NCBI RefSeq assembly: GCF_007625075.1
Contig: NZ_QMIE01000004.1
Span: forward strand, 124,001 to 188,000
DNA from: Oceanidesulfovibrio indonesiensis
Lineage (GTDB): Bacteria; Desulfobacterota; Desulfovibrionia; Desulfovibrionales; Desulfovibrionaceae
DNA: 64,000 nt
Direction of reading: 5' to 3'
The notes below the pieces were generated by a model. It had not been told where the DNA came from, made no database searches, and saw only the letters and a program-made list of their open reading frames with translations. Made by a program: the position numbers and the translations under genes. Shown here one piece after another: positions 34,593 to 43,634 of the stretch (its first letter is position 1; each line of letters starts with the position of its first letter).

Positions 34593-36116
34593 ATGAACGT
34601 GTTGCTCGTGTATCCGCGGTGCCCGGAGACGTTTTGGAGCTTTCGATCCGCCTTGTCGTATGTTTCGCGAAAGGCGACGCTGCCGCCGCTGGGGCTGCTC
34701 ACCGTGGCTGCCATGCTGCCGGAATCCTGGGACCGCCGGCTGGTGGACTGCAACGTGCGCGCGCTGGACGACGCGGACATCGCCTGGGCCGACCTCGTCT
34801 TCGTCGGCGGGATGATCGTGCAACAGGAATCGGCCCTGGACGTGGTGACTCGCAGCAAAGCCATGGGCAAGACCGTGGTCGGTGGCGGCCCGTTGTTCAA
34901 CGCCATGGTCGACCACTTTCCCGAGGTGGACCATTTCGTGCTCGGCGAGGGCGAAATCACAGTGCCGCAGTTCCTGGCAGATCTGAAACGCGGCGAGCCG
35001 AAACGCATCTACGAAAGCGACACGCGGCCGGACATCGCAAGCGTGCCCGTGCCGGAGTGGCGACTCATCGATTTCCGCGACTACTATACCATGCCTTTGC
35101 AGTACTCCCGCGGCTGCCCGTTCAACTGCGAGTTCTGCGACATAGTCTTGCTGAACGGCCGCACCCCCCGCACCAAAGCTCCCGCCCAAATGATGGCCGA
35201 GATGCAGGCGCTCTACGATGCCGGCTGGCGAGGCGGCGTGTTCATCGTGGACGACAACTTCATCGGCAACAAGCATGCGGTAAAGCGGTTCCTCCCGGAG
35301 CTTGTGGAATGGCAGCGCAGCCGACGCTACCCGTTCACGTTCATCACCGAAGCGAGCGTGAATCTGGCCGACGACGCCGAGCTCATGCTGCTCATGAGCG
35401 ACGCGAACTTCAACAAAGTTTTCCTGGGCATAGAAACGCCGGAGGAAAGCACACTGCAGGAGTGCGGCAAGTACCAGAACACCTCGCGCGACCTGGCCGA
35501 GTCCGTACGCACCATTCAGGGCCACGGCATGCAGGTCATGGCCGGGTTTATCGTAGGATTCGATAGCGACACTGAATCCACCTTCGACATCCAGATCCGC
35601 TTTATCCAGAATGTGGGGGTGGTGACCGCCATGGTTGGCCTGCTGAACGCCCTGCCCTACACCCGGCTGTGGCACCGGCTGCGTGAGGAAAAACGACTGC
35701 TCGCCGAAACAAGCGGCGACAACACCGACGGCCGCATGAACTTCATCCCGAAAATGGATTGCGAGGTCCTGCTCGCCGGCTACCGCCGGATCGTCTCGGA
35801 AATATATTCCCGCCGCTCCTACTATCGCCGCATCGGCACGTTCCTGGAGAACTACTCCCCCACGGCGCGTCGCCACTGGTCCGTCCGGGAGACCCTGGCG
35901 TTCTTCAGATGCATGGTCCGCATCGGCGTATTCTCGCGCAACCGGCTGCTCTACTGGCAACTGCTCATGAAAACGCTCCGCACGAAAGTAAAGGCGCTGC
36001 CGGAGGCCGTCGAGCTGGCTATCCTGGGCGAACATTTCTTTCGGCTGCGGGAACGTCTTCTCCGGGAAGTCGACTTCTGCCCCACGATGGAAACGAGCAC
36101 ACCACAGACCAAGTAG
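34593..36116 (+). CDS. B12-binding domain/radical SAM protein, HpnP-like
   Basis: The 507-residue protein has an N-terminal cobalamin-binding-like domain beginning MNVLLVYPRCPETFWSF and PPLGLLTVAAMLP, then a radical SAM domain with SRGCPFNCEFCDI (C-x3-C-x2-C), VDDNFIGNK and the DUF4070-type C-terminal region. This architecture and N-terminal wording are those of the HpnP hopanoid C-2 methylase group and its relatives. Without hopanoid genes in the window, the substrate is uncertain. ATG 34593 is preferred over an ATG two codons upstream because GGAGG is 8 bases away. Confidence 0.8.
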   Translation: MNVLLVYPRCPETFWSFRSALSYVSRKATLPPLGLLTVAAMLPESWDRRLVDCNVRALDDADIAWADLVFVGGMIVQQESALDVVTRSKAMGKTVVGGGPLFNAMVDHFPEVDHFVLGEGEITVPQFLADLKRGEPKRIYESDTRPDIASVPVPEWRLIDFRDYYTMPLQYSRGCPFNCEFCDIVLLNGRTPRTKAPAQMMAEMQALYDAGWRGGVFIVDDNFIGNKHAVKRFLPELVEWQRSRRYPFTFITEASVNLADDAELMLLMSDANFNKVFLGIETPEESTLQECGKYQNTSRDLAESVRTIQGHGMQVMAGFIVGFDSDTESTFDIQIRFIQNVGVVTAMVGLLNALPYTRLWHRLREEKRLLAETSGDNTDGRMNFIPKMDCEVLLAGYRRIVSEIYSRRSYYRRIGTFLENYSPTARRHWSVRETLAFFRCMVRIGVFSRNRLLYWQLLMKTLRTKVKALPEAVELAILGEHFFRLRERLLREVDFCPTMETSTPQTK

Positions 36117-36855
36117 CCTCCTGCGATTCAGGGCAGCCATTCCCGGCCTCTTCCGCAGGTCGCGCATGGTGGAGTTCGTCCTTCAGCCCGCCGGCCCCTG
36201 ACCCTCTCTATCCCTATTCCCGAGCCAGGAATGCCATGGTGGTGGCTCCGGATTTTCTGGCTGCAGGAAAGCTGTCCACCGCAACATACGCCGCCTGAAA
36301 TGCCGGTCTACCTGAGCCGGTGCGCGCCCGTGCCTGCCATCAGACAATTATTCAGCTTGCTTGTTCAAAAAAATGCGAGCCCACCCCGGGAGCACATCCA
36401 CCTGAATCCTCAGGACATCCACAGGATGCATTCGTAATTTGCAGTTTCTCCAAATATTCGTGCCCTCCGACGTTTTCTCCATACATATGAATTTCCATGA
36501 AAACGACGCCCATACTCTTTCAGACTACAATTGATGATGCATAAAATTGTAGTCAATATTTACTTCACAACGAAATAATTAATCCGTAAGCATGGTTGCA
36601 TACTTTCGTTCTCTCTGGGTTTGATGCGTTGAGAATTCGAAACGGAAATGTGGACATGCCGTTTCGAATTCAACTCTTTAATATATTTACAGAGCAGTAA
36701 ACGTCCCGCGAACAGATGCATGCGCATAACTGGAATTTAAATTGTCCGGATATGTTGCCTGATTGTCTTGTGCATCTGCTCAATTTTGTGTGCGTGTAAA
36801 CCATTCAATAAATTGTAACGGTGTCTATTTTCTTATTTCCGCATGGAGGCGGTCT
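36117..36855. other. AT-rich intergenic island with perfect palindromes
   Basis: These 739 bases hold no convincing gene. From about 36430 the sequence becomes much more AT-rich than its surroundings. Two perfect inverted repeats occur: GACTACAATT (36523-36532) with AATTGTAGTC (36545-36554), and GAATTCGAAACGG (36633-36645) with its complement (36659-36671), whose loop itself contains ATGT-GG-ACAT. These could be operators, cruciform-forming sites or remnants of a mobile element. They lie upstream of a lipoprotein gene. Confidence 0.6.
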
Positions 36856-37224
36856 ATGAAAAAATTGCTTATTGTGTCTATTCTCCTGTACGCACTCGCT
36901 CTGTCTGGCTGTGGAAGCGACACTCACGCCCAAACACCCGAGGACAAGTTTGCCGGCACATGGATCAGCAGCAACCACTCCATGTACATTTGGCCTTGCG
37001 GAGAAAAGTACATCCTCGAATACACATACCCGGACGAAGACATCGAAGGCCATATGAACACGATCAAAGTTCCGGCCACCCCTCGCGGCAATCGTCTTCT
37101 CGTCACGGTTCGGTTCGACGAGATCGCCATAACCGCAGTGAACAGCGGAGATCTGCTCATGTTCCAGGACAAACCCTACAAACGTACACAAACGGTGACT
37201 GAACTGGACAAACGCAGGAAGTGA
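36856..37224 (+). CDS. Small lipoprotein of unknown function
   Basis: A 122-residue protein with a type II signal: basic start MKKLL, hydrophobic core and lipobox LSGC (C19). The mature part (TPEDKFAGTWISSN onward) reads as a small beta-rich domain, like the lipocalin- or copper-resistance-like small lipoproteins that assess an amount or bind a ligand, but no family is recognised. GGAGG lies 7 bases before the ATG. A terminator follows. The upstream AT-rich region may indicate recent acquisition. Confidence 0.72.
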   Translation: MKKLLIVSILLYALALSGCGSDTHAQTPEDKFAGTWISSNHSMYIWPCGEKYILEYTYPDEDIEGHMNTIKVPATPRGNRLLVTVRFDEIAITAVNSGDLLMFQDKPYKRTQTVTELDKRRK

Positions 37225-37264
37225 CGCGCTCCGGGCATCCCCCCTGCTCCGGAAAGCGATACGG

Positions 37265-37298
37265 CCCGCCGAATCCCCTCTTCGGCGGGTCTTTCATT
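37265..37298 (+). terminator. Intrinsic terminator of the lipoprotein gene
   Basis: CCCGCCGAA (37265-37273) pairs with TTCGGCGGG (37281-37289), followed by TCTTTCATTTT. It lies between convergent genes. Confidence 0.8.
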
Positions 37299-37376
37299 TT
37301 ATGATGCAGATTTGTACGGCCACGCAGCAGCCTTTCGCCAATGTCCGCGTGGGTGCTTAAGCGGGAACAGGAACGG

Positions 37377-38030
37377 TCAACCGCCGCAGGAGAGGCGCCG
37401 CTCCAGGAATTTAGACAGCCAGGAGACACAGTACGTCATCAGAAAGTACATGGCTCCTATGGCGAGATATATCTCAAACGGGCGAAACGTCCGCGTATAG
37501 ACAAGCTGGCCCATTCGCGTGAGTTCCGTGATGGCGAGCACCGAAACCAGGGATGATTCCTTGAGCAAGGATGAGAACGAGTTGACAAGCGGTGGAACGG
37601 CTGTGCGCAACGCCTGGGGGAAAAGGACGTAAATCAGGGCTTGAACGGGTCTGAGGCCCGTCGAAAGAGCGGCTTCCTCCTGCCCGTTCTCCACTCCCAG
37701 CAATGCGCCTCGAATGACCTCCGCGATGTACGCTCCGCCGTTGAGCCCCAGCCCGACATACGCAGCAGTCAGGCTGTCCAATTTGATACCTATTGTAGGA
37801 AGCCCGTAGTAGAGGAAAAACAGCTGGATGAGCAGGGGCGTGCCTCGAAATATCTCCACATATGGCGTGGTGATGCGCGACCAGAACCTGGACCTGGCTC
37901 TCGCTGCACCTACGACGAAGCCGATCGACAGAGCAAACAGAAACGAAAGAACGCTGATTTTAATGGTAATCCACGCCCCCAGCAGCAAATCGCCGGAGGC
38001 GTGTCTCAGGATATCGAATTGAAAATCCAT
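37377..38030 (-). CDS. Amino acid ABC transporter permease
   Basis: A 217-residue HisM/GlnP-type permease of normal length, with FRGTPLLIQLFFLYYGLP and the EAA-loop stretch EEAALSTGLRPVQALIYVLFPQ. It lies 75 bases downstream of a family-3 binding protein gene on the same strand. No ATPase gene is adjacent, so it must use an ATPase encoded elsewhere (perhaps that at 32792-33556). It is distinct from the TPR-carrying permease 5 kb away. Confidence 0.9.
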   Translation of the reverse strand: MDFQFDILRHASGDLLLGAWITIKISVLSFLFALSIGFVVGAARARSRFWSRITTPYVEIFRGTPLLIQLFFLYYGLPTIGIKLDSLTAAYVGLGLNGGAYIAEVIRGALLGVENGQEEAALSTGLRPVQALIYVLFPQALRTAVPPLVNSFSSLLKESSLVSVLAITELTRMGQLVYTRTFRPFEIYLAIGAMYFLMTYCVSWLSKFLERRLSCGG

Positions 38031-38105
38031 GGGCGTGCCGAGGCGTCAGTCCGAACTTGAGACAAGCGGCCCTGACGCAAGCTCAACAGGAAGAGGCTCC
38101 ATCTC

Positions 38106-38879
38106 TCAGTTCAATGAAAGCCATTTGTCATGGGCTTCCTGGTACTTGCCGTTCTCACGCACCGCGGCGAGCGCCTCGTTGAGCCTGGAGGTCAGCGCCT
38201 CGGACTCTTTGGGCAGAACCATGACAATCTCGGCCTCAGCCAGAGGCTCGCCAGTCACCTTGTATATGGACGGATCCTGCTTGATCTGGTTCACGGCATA
38301 CGCATAGCCCACAACGAGTGCATCGATGCGCTCGGCCTTGAGGTCCAGGAACGCCTCGGGATTATAGTTGTAACGTTTGATATCTTTCAGGCCCTCCAAC
38401 TTGTCCACCAGTTGCTCGCTGCCGGAGCCGAGTTGCACCCCAACGACCTTGCCTTTGAGGTCCTCGGCGCCAAAGAGTTCTGCAGAGCTCTCGCGCACCA
38501 CGATCACATCCGGCAATGTGTAATAGACATCCGTGAAGTTCACGTTCTTGCCACGTGCCTCGGACTTAGACATGCAGGTAATCAGCACATCGTAGTCACC
38601 GGTCATCAAACCACCGAGCAAGCCCTGCCATTCGGCATCCACAAACCTGGGGGCAACGTCGAGTTCATCGCTCATCGCCCGGGCCAGGTCCACATCGAAT
38701 CCTTCGAACTCACCGGTTTTCTCGTTCTTGGACTCGAACGGCGGGTAGTGTGCGGCAAATCCCACAATAAGCTCCCCACGCTCCTGCACTCTTGACCAGG
38801 AATCATCGGCCTGCGCCATATTGGCGACCAGAAGCACCAAAACTGCGGCAACCGACAACAGCACTGTGCGACGTACCAT
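38106..38879 (-). CDS. Amino acid ABC transporter, periplasmic binding protein
   Basis: A family-3 solute-binding protein of 257 residues. It has a signal peptide (about 1-24, ending NMAQA), then WSRVQERGELIVGFAAHYPPFE, GFDVDLARAMSDEL, and the signature region CMSKSEARGKNVNFTDVYY. Two starts compete: ATG 38885, which overlaps the upstream stop as ATGA but touches the AAGGAG, and ATG 38879, which has ideal spacing; the second is used. It is translationally linked to the desulfidase-like gene upstream, hinting that the imported compound may be its substrate or product. Confidence 0.9.
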   Translation of the reverse strand: MVRRTVLLSVAAVLVLLVANMAQADDSWSRVQERGELIVGFAAHYPPFESKNEKTGEFEGFDVDLARAMSDELDVAPRFVDAEWQGLLGGLMTGDYDVLITCMSKSEARGKNVNFTDVYYTLPDVIVVRESSAELFGAEDLKGKVVGVQLGSGSEQLVDKLEGLKDIKRYNYNPEAFLDLKAERIDALVVGYAYAVNQIKQDPSIYKVTGEPLAEAEIVMVLPKESEALTSRLNEALAAVRENGKYQEAHDKWLSLN

Positions 38880-38881
38880 GC

Positions 38882-39451
38882 TCATCTCCTTTCAGTAGAA
38901 AGCCTGTCAGCAGCAACAAGCAGTTCCGGGTTGGACTCATTCACGGCGAACAAAGGAATACAGAGATTCCGCGCTTCCAATGCGGACAACATCTCTTCCA
39001 TAAAAACACCACGTCCCGGCGCCAGACAGAGATTCGCCACCTGCTCTTCCGTGTTCGACTCCGGTGCGGAAAGCTCGCCCCCGCGAAAACCGTAGCACGT
39101 GGTTTGCACCCCGCAGTTCGGACTGCCGTCCACGCCCACGAGTCCCATGAGTTCATATCCAGCCGAGGCATAGACTTCGATCTGGTCCAGACTGGGCTCC
39201 AGCATTGTCCGACAGGCTCGCCGGAAAGCAGGGTGGTCGTACTGCTCCCTGGTCATGCCAAATCGATTCAACCCGAGCGCCACGGTTTCCGGACACGGCA
39301 GTTGGAGCAGGCCTGCGCCTTCTTCAAGGCTCCGGCGCAGGGGAGTCATGCACACACCGGGGCATGTTGCCAGGGGAAAGACCTTGGCATTGGCATTCAA
39401 CAAACAATGACAGACTATGAGAACTCGCCGGCTCCGTTTCACGGTCGACAT
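38882..39451 (-). CDS. TudS-related putative desulfidase
   Basis: A 189-residue cytosolic protein with CHCLLNANAK near the start, the CPE segment (LPCPETVALGLNR) and GVDGSPNCGVQ. This three-cysteine layout is that of the DUF523/TudS proteins, which bind a [4Fe-4S] cluster and remove sulfur from thiolated bases such as thiouracil; the CD3072-like subgroup is the best fit. GTG 39442 is an alternative start with better-spaced AAGG. It is the first gene of a unit with an ABC binding protein and permease. Uptake and desulfuration of a sulfur-containing small molecule is an attractive inference. Confidence 0.75.
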   Translation of the reverse strand: MSTVKRSRRVLIVCHCLLNANAKVFPLATCPGVCMTPLRRSLEEGAGLLQLPCPETVALGLNRFGMTREQYDHPAFRRACRTMLEPSLDQIEVYASAGYELMGLVGVDGSPNCGVQTTCYGFRGGELSAPESNTEEQVANLCLAPGRGVFMEEMLSALEARNLCIPLFAVNESNPELLVAADRLSTERR

Positions 39452-39576
39452 CCTTGATGCGGTAACTTGCTCAGTGGCTTTGCTTCTTTCGCATATGAGT
39501 AATCAATGTCGCCAATACTTATTATTGATGAATTGCAGTGAACAATATTTGAAAATCAGATACCAAGAAGAACACA

Positions 39577-39612
39577 AGAAAGGCCGAGACACTTGTTGCC
39601 TCGGCCTTTCTT
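39577..39612 (-). terminator. Intrinsic terminator after the BCCT transporter
   Basis: AAGAAAGGCCGAG (39577-39589) pairs perfectly over 13 bp with CTCGGCCTTTCTT (39600-39612). T-rich stem ends occur on both strands, so it could act both ways; the nearest stop is that of the BCCT gene at 39642. Confidence 0.8.
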
Positions 39613-39641
39613 GCACCAACAATATCTTATAGGTCTGAATT

Positions 39642-41168
39642 TTATTCGCTATCCTTCTCCCCTTCGGGGTCGCACTCCATCGCCCCCTTCCGCATCTCGT
39701 AGCTCAACCCCTTGTGCAGGCTGCGACACAGGAGCACCATGATTATCGTGAACGGCAGCGCCGCGGCGATGGCCATGCGCTGCAGCGCTTCCAGCCCGCC
39801 CGAGTACAGCAGTATAGCCGCCGTGAGCGAGACTGTCAGACCCCAGACGATCTTTTTGGAAGCCGGCGGCGTGGCGTCGCCGTGTGTTGTCATCATGGCC
39901 AGCACGAAGGTGGCGGAGTCCGCCGAGGTCACAAAGAACACGCCGAGCAGCACCACCGTAATGAGGGAGAGGACTTCGCTCATCGGATAGTGCGCGTAGA
40001 GTTTGAACAGGCCGGTGGACACGTCATCGGCCACATGAGCGGCGAGCCCGCCGCCATTGAGCTCCACAAGAAACGCTGCGCCGCCGAACACGCTGAACCA
40101 CACGAACGTCAACAGCGGCGGCACCAGCAGCGCGGCCACTATGAACTCCCGGATTGTGCGTCCCCGTGAGATGCTCGCCACGAACATGCCCACGAAGGGG
40201 CTCCAGGATATCCACCACGCCCAGTAGAACAAGGTCCAGGACTGCGTCCACTTGTGCCCCTGGAACGGGTTGGTGGACAGGCTCATGCTCACGAGGGAGG
40301 TCATGTAGTCAGCGATGGTGTTTGTGAATATCTCCAGAATGAACGTGCTGGGGCCCACCACGAACATGAAGGCCAGCAACGTGAGCGCGAGCAGAATGTT
40401 GGTCTTGCTCAGTATCTGGATACCTTTGTCCAGGCCGGTCATGCTGGAGATCATGAACAGCACCGTGACCACGGCGATGACCGCAAGAATGACCGGATAA
40501 GACGACGAAAAGCCGAAGACGGCGCCCAGTCCGCTCGTTATCTGCATAGCGCCCAGCCCCAGAGACGTGACGATGCCGAACACCGTGGCGAACACGGCCA
40601 GAATGTCGATGGCGCGGCCCACGGATCCGAAGATCCTGTCTCCGATGAGCGGATAGAAACAGCTGGAGATGAGCATGGGCATGCCCCGCCGGAAAGAAAA
40701 ATAGGCGATGCTCAGGCTCATGACTATATAGATGGCCCAGGGCTGCAGCCCCCAGTGGAAAAAGCTGTAGCGCATGGCGAAGCCGGCTGCCTCCCCCGAG
40801 CTTTCACGGATGTGCTCCGGCGGGTTGAGGTAGTGGCTCATGGGCTCGGCCACTCCCCAGAAGATCATGCCTATACCCATGCCCGCGGCGAACAGCATGC
40901 TGAACCAACCGAAGTAGGAGTAGTACGGCCGCTCATGATCCCCGCCCAGCTTGATGTTTCCGTACTTGCTGAAGGCAAGATACAGGCTGAAGACCAGGAA
41001 CAGGAACGCGGCGGTGAGATACCCCCATCCGAAATGCCGGATGATCCGCTCATGCAGCCAGGCGGAGACCTCGTCCAGGCCGGTTGGATCGACAATGCCG
41101 TAAAGCGACAGGGCAAGGACCACGACAAGGGAGGCCACGAACACGATGTGACGGCGTACGGTCGGCAT
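39642..41168 (-). CDS. BCCT family betaine/choline/carnitine-type transporter
   Basis: The 508-residue product has 12 predicted helices and BCCT hallmarks: AAGMGIGMIFWGVAEP and the tryptophan-rich segment FYWAWWISWSPFVGMF. It is a sodium- or proton-coupled importer of quaternary ammonium compatible solutes such as glycine betaine, or of a betaine used as food; the substrate is not readable. ATG 41168 is used, with AGGGAG upstream; the longer frame overlaps the usp gene. It follows a universal stress protein gene by 19 bases, a pairing known for osmolyte transporters. Confidence 0.93.
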   Translation of the reverse strand: MPTVRRHIVFVASLVVVLALSLYGIVDPTGLDEVSAWLHERIIRHFGWGYLTAAFLFLVFSLYLAFSKYGNIKLGGDHERPYYSYFGWFSMLFAAGMGIGMIFWGVAEPMSHYLNPPEHIRESSGEAAGFAMRYSFFHWGLQPWAIYIVMSLSIAYFSFRRGMPMLISSCFYPLIGDRIFGSVGRAIDILAVFATVFGIVTSLGLGAMQITSGLGAVFGFSSSYPVILAVIAVVTVLFMISSMTGLDKGIQILSKTNILLALTLLAFMFVVGPSTFILEIFTNTIADYMTSLVSMSLSTNPFQGHKWTQSWTLFYWAWWISWSPFVGMFVASISRGRTIREFIVAALLVPPLLTFVWFSVFGGAAFLVELNGGGLAAHVADDVSTGLFKLYAHYPMSEVLSLITVVLLGVFFVTSADSATFVLAMMTTHGDATPPASKKIVWGLTVSLTAAILLYSGGLEALQRMAIAAALPFTIIMVLLCRSLHKGLSYEMRKGAMECDPEGEKDSE

Positions 41169-41187
41169 GCGAATCGCTCCCTCGATT

Positions 41188-42000
41188 TCAGGAAACCCCA
41201 GGCACGATGAACACACTGCGCCTGGATTTGTCGGCAACGGCCTCGGCCGTGGAACCCAGCAGGTTCTTGAGCGGCTTGGGCGTGTCCGCCTTGCCCATCA
41301 CGATGAGATCCACCTTGTTCGCGTCGGCCTGCCGCAATATCTGGTGCCGGTGGCTGCCCACCACGTGCAGTGTGTGCACCTTCTCGTATGCAGGCGCACA
41401 TTCCTCGGCCAGACGCTCCAGGTTGCTCTGCACGCACTGCTGGCGCGTATGCTCCGTGGCCGGGTCAGGCGCGCGCTCGCCCACGTGCAGCAGGAAGAGC
41501 TCTTCCGCCTGGAACTCCTTGTTCACCAGATACGGCAGCACGTTGGCGTCCGTGGCCTGGAAATCCGTGGCGTAGAGCACCTTCTGCAGCCTGGTGCTCG
41601 CATTCATCAGGCTGCGATTGTACACGAGGACCGGCATGTCGCTGAGGCGCAGGATGTCCGCATCGATGCTGCCCATGATGGCCTGCACCAGCACGGCCTT
41701 GGGCAGCCAGTATACGGCCAGGTAATCCACCTCCAGCTCGCGCGATACCGATACCGTCTTGCTGGGAACGGAGCCGCCTTTGATAACGGCCGAGGCTTCG
41801 AAACCCAGTTCGCGCACCGCGTCGGTCAGCTCCGCAAGTTTCTGCTCCACCGCTTCCATTTTCCTGTGCGAACCTGACGCGATATGCACCAGATGAACCT
41901 GCGACGTGCCAAAGCTCTGCATGAGCCGCAGCATGTCCAGAAACCTGGTTCTCGGTTCGTTCAGGCCGACCTTCACGGCCGCGCTCCGCAGCATGTTCAT
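41188..42000 (-). CDS. Tandem universal stress protein, linked to a BCCT transporter
   Basis: A 270-residue protein with two UspA-type folds. The N-terminal half is degenerate (VHLVHIASG start of the second strand, but no nucleotide loop). The second half (VLYATDFQATDANVLPYL onward) ends in VDLIVMGKADTPKPLKNLLGSTAEAV, the GxxG-N-(S/T)-like ATP-binding signature. It probably binds ATP or AMP and may tune the transporter encoded 19 bases downstream, as proposed for TeaD with TeaABC. Confidence 0.85.
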   Translation of the reverse strand: MNMLRSAAVKVGLNEPRTRFLDMLRLMQSFGTSQVHLVHIASGSHRKMEAVEQKLAELTDAVRELGFEASAVIKGGSVPSKTVSVSRELEVDYLAVYWLPKAVLVQAIMGSIDADILRLSDMPVLVYNRSLMNASTRLQKVLYATDFQATDANVLPYLVNKEFQAEELFLLHVGERAPDPATEHTRQQCVQSNLERLAEECAPAYEKVHTLHVVGSHRHQILRQADANKVDLIVMGKADTPKPLKNLLGSTAEAVADKSRRSVFIVPGVS

Positions 42001-42148
42001 ACCCTCCGCGAAAAAAGTCCCACTGCTTGTGCCTTATCGCGTCCGGCAACGCAAACCGGTAAAAAGCGTGAAGCCTCCGTCCCGGCGGGCGAAGGCCTCC
42101 TGCTTTGCTGGATCGAACCAATGAAATGCATCTTTGCTGCGACGGTCC

Positions 42149-43336
42149 TCAGCCCGCAACTTCCCGCTTCCGGCGCGATTCAAGAAAAAGCACGGCGAGC
42201 AGCGGCAGCATGGAGCCGAACACGGCCAGCACGCCGATGACAAATGCCTTGGATCTCCAATCGAAGGATATGAGCACCATGGCCAGGGCTCCGCAGATGA
42301 AAAACGCGAAAGTCAGCAACGCCGAGGCGGCGCCCACGTCTTTATCCACCTGCTCGAGCACCATGTTGTTGCTTATGGGGCGGCTCAGACCCACGAAAAA
42401 AGAAATCACCCCCATAGGTAACATGAACAGTACCGGCGTTGCGCCCGCCGTCCACACCATGCCGATCCCGCCGGCCAACATGCCGGCCAGAGCGAATACG
42501 AGGATGGAAAACGAGGAATACCCCACGCACAGACGTGAACAGAGCAGCGATCCGGCCATCATGCACAGGGCGTTGAAGCCGAAATACAGCCCGTAGGTCT
42601 GCTCGCTCATGCCGAAACCCACAATGTAAATGTTCGAGGACGCAGCGATGAAAGCGAAGAAGCAGGCGGGCATGATGCAGAACGCCAGGGTGTATGACAG
42701 ATAGTCGCGGTTGCCGAGCAGCACCTTGTAGCGCCGCAGTACGGAAAGAACGCCGCCGCGTGTGCGCTCGAACACAGGCTCTTTGAGCCGGAGCGAGCCG
42801 TACAACCCGGCCAGGGCAAGCACGCCCTGGCTGACGAATATCCAACGCCAGGACATATACTTGAGCATGATTCCGCCGAGCATGGGGGCCACCATGGGGC
42901 ACAGCGGAAGAATGACGCCGATGTAGGCCAGCACTTTCTGCCGTTCCTTGCCCTCGTACAAATCCTTTGCCAGAGCCAGGGACAAAGCCGATGCCGCGGC
43001 GGCGCCGGTAGCCTGGACCATGCGCGCCAGCACGAGAGTCGTTATGGAGTTGGCGCATGCGCACAGCAGACAACCCGCAATGAACAGCAGAATACCCCAG
43101 CCAAGCACGGGCTTGCGGCCGAAGCGGTCCGAAAGCGGCCCGTGCACCAGGAGCAGCAGACTGAATGTGGCGAAGTATATGACCAGGGACAGGTTGGCCT
43201 CGGGCAGCGAAATGTTCCAGATTTTCTGCAACGTGGGTATGGCCGGCAGATACATATCCGTGGACAACGCGGGAAACGCCGCCAGAAGCGTCAACAACAG
43301 AAGATTGGGCATGACTTTTCTACTCGGGTAATTCAC
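42149..43336 (-). CDS. MFS exporter of the Bcr/CflA drug-resistance type
   Basis: The 395-residue protein has 12 predicted helices and starts with the Bcr/CflA signature region ALSTDMYLPAIPTLQ. GPLSDRFGRKPVLGWG is the loop 2-3 major facilitator motif and ARMVQATGAAAASA the helix-5 region. Probably a proton-driven exporter of drugs or metabolites across the inner membrane. It stands alone. Confidence 0.9.
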   Translation of the reverse strand: MNYPSRKVMPNLLLLTLLAAFPALSTDMYLPAIPTLQKIWNISLPEANLSLVIYFATFSLLLLVHGPLSDRFGRKPVLGWGILLFIAGCLLCACANSITTLVLARMVQATGAAAASALSLALAKDLYEGKERQKVLAYIGVILPLCPMVAPMLGGIMLKYMSWRWIFVSQGVLALAGLYGSLRLKEPVFERTRGGVLSVLRRYKVLLGNRDYLSYTLAFCIMPACFFAFIAASSNIYIVGFGMSEQTYGLYFGFNALCMMAGSLLCSRLCVGYSSFSILVFALAGMLAGGIGMVWTAGATPVLFMLPMGVISFFVGLSRPISNNMVLEQVDKDVGAASALLTFAFFICGALAMVLISFDWRSKAFVIGVLAVFGSMLPLLAVLFLESRRKREVAG

Positions 43337-43586
43337 CGGCGTACAAAGAAATCAACGCCAGAGCGACAAGCTCTGACGCAGCGATTTCCCGGCAGCCGAC
43401 AAAGGATAGCGTGAAACGGAACGACCGGAACAGCGGCTGATGCGACCGAATGTTCACTTTCCGGACAACGAGTGTGAGCCTTACCATATCAGCGCGCAAA
43501 AGCCACGCCCGAAATGACTCGGCAGAAAAAATTCCTGGAACGCTAAACCGGAAGAGTTCCTCCGTCCGCAGCCCTCTCGGATGGAG

Positions 43587-43626
43587 CCCGGAAAAAGCCG
43601 GCTTCGGCAGTGCGGCCTTTTCCGGG
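43587..43626 (-). terminator. Intrinsic terminator of the molybdenum hydroxylase genes
   Basis: CCCGGAAAAAGCCG (43587-43600) pairs with CGGCCTTTTCCGGG (43613-43626) with a single bulge. On the minus strand the descending arm carries GGCTTTTTCC. It lies 9 bases past the stop. Confidence 0.75.
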
Positions 43627-43634
43627 CGTGCTTG

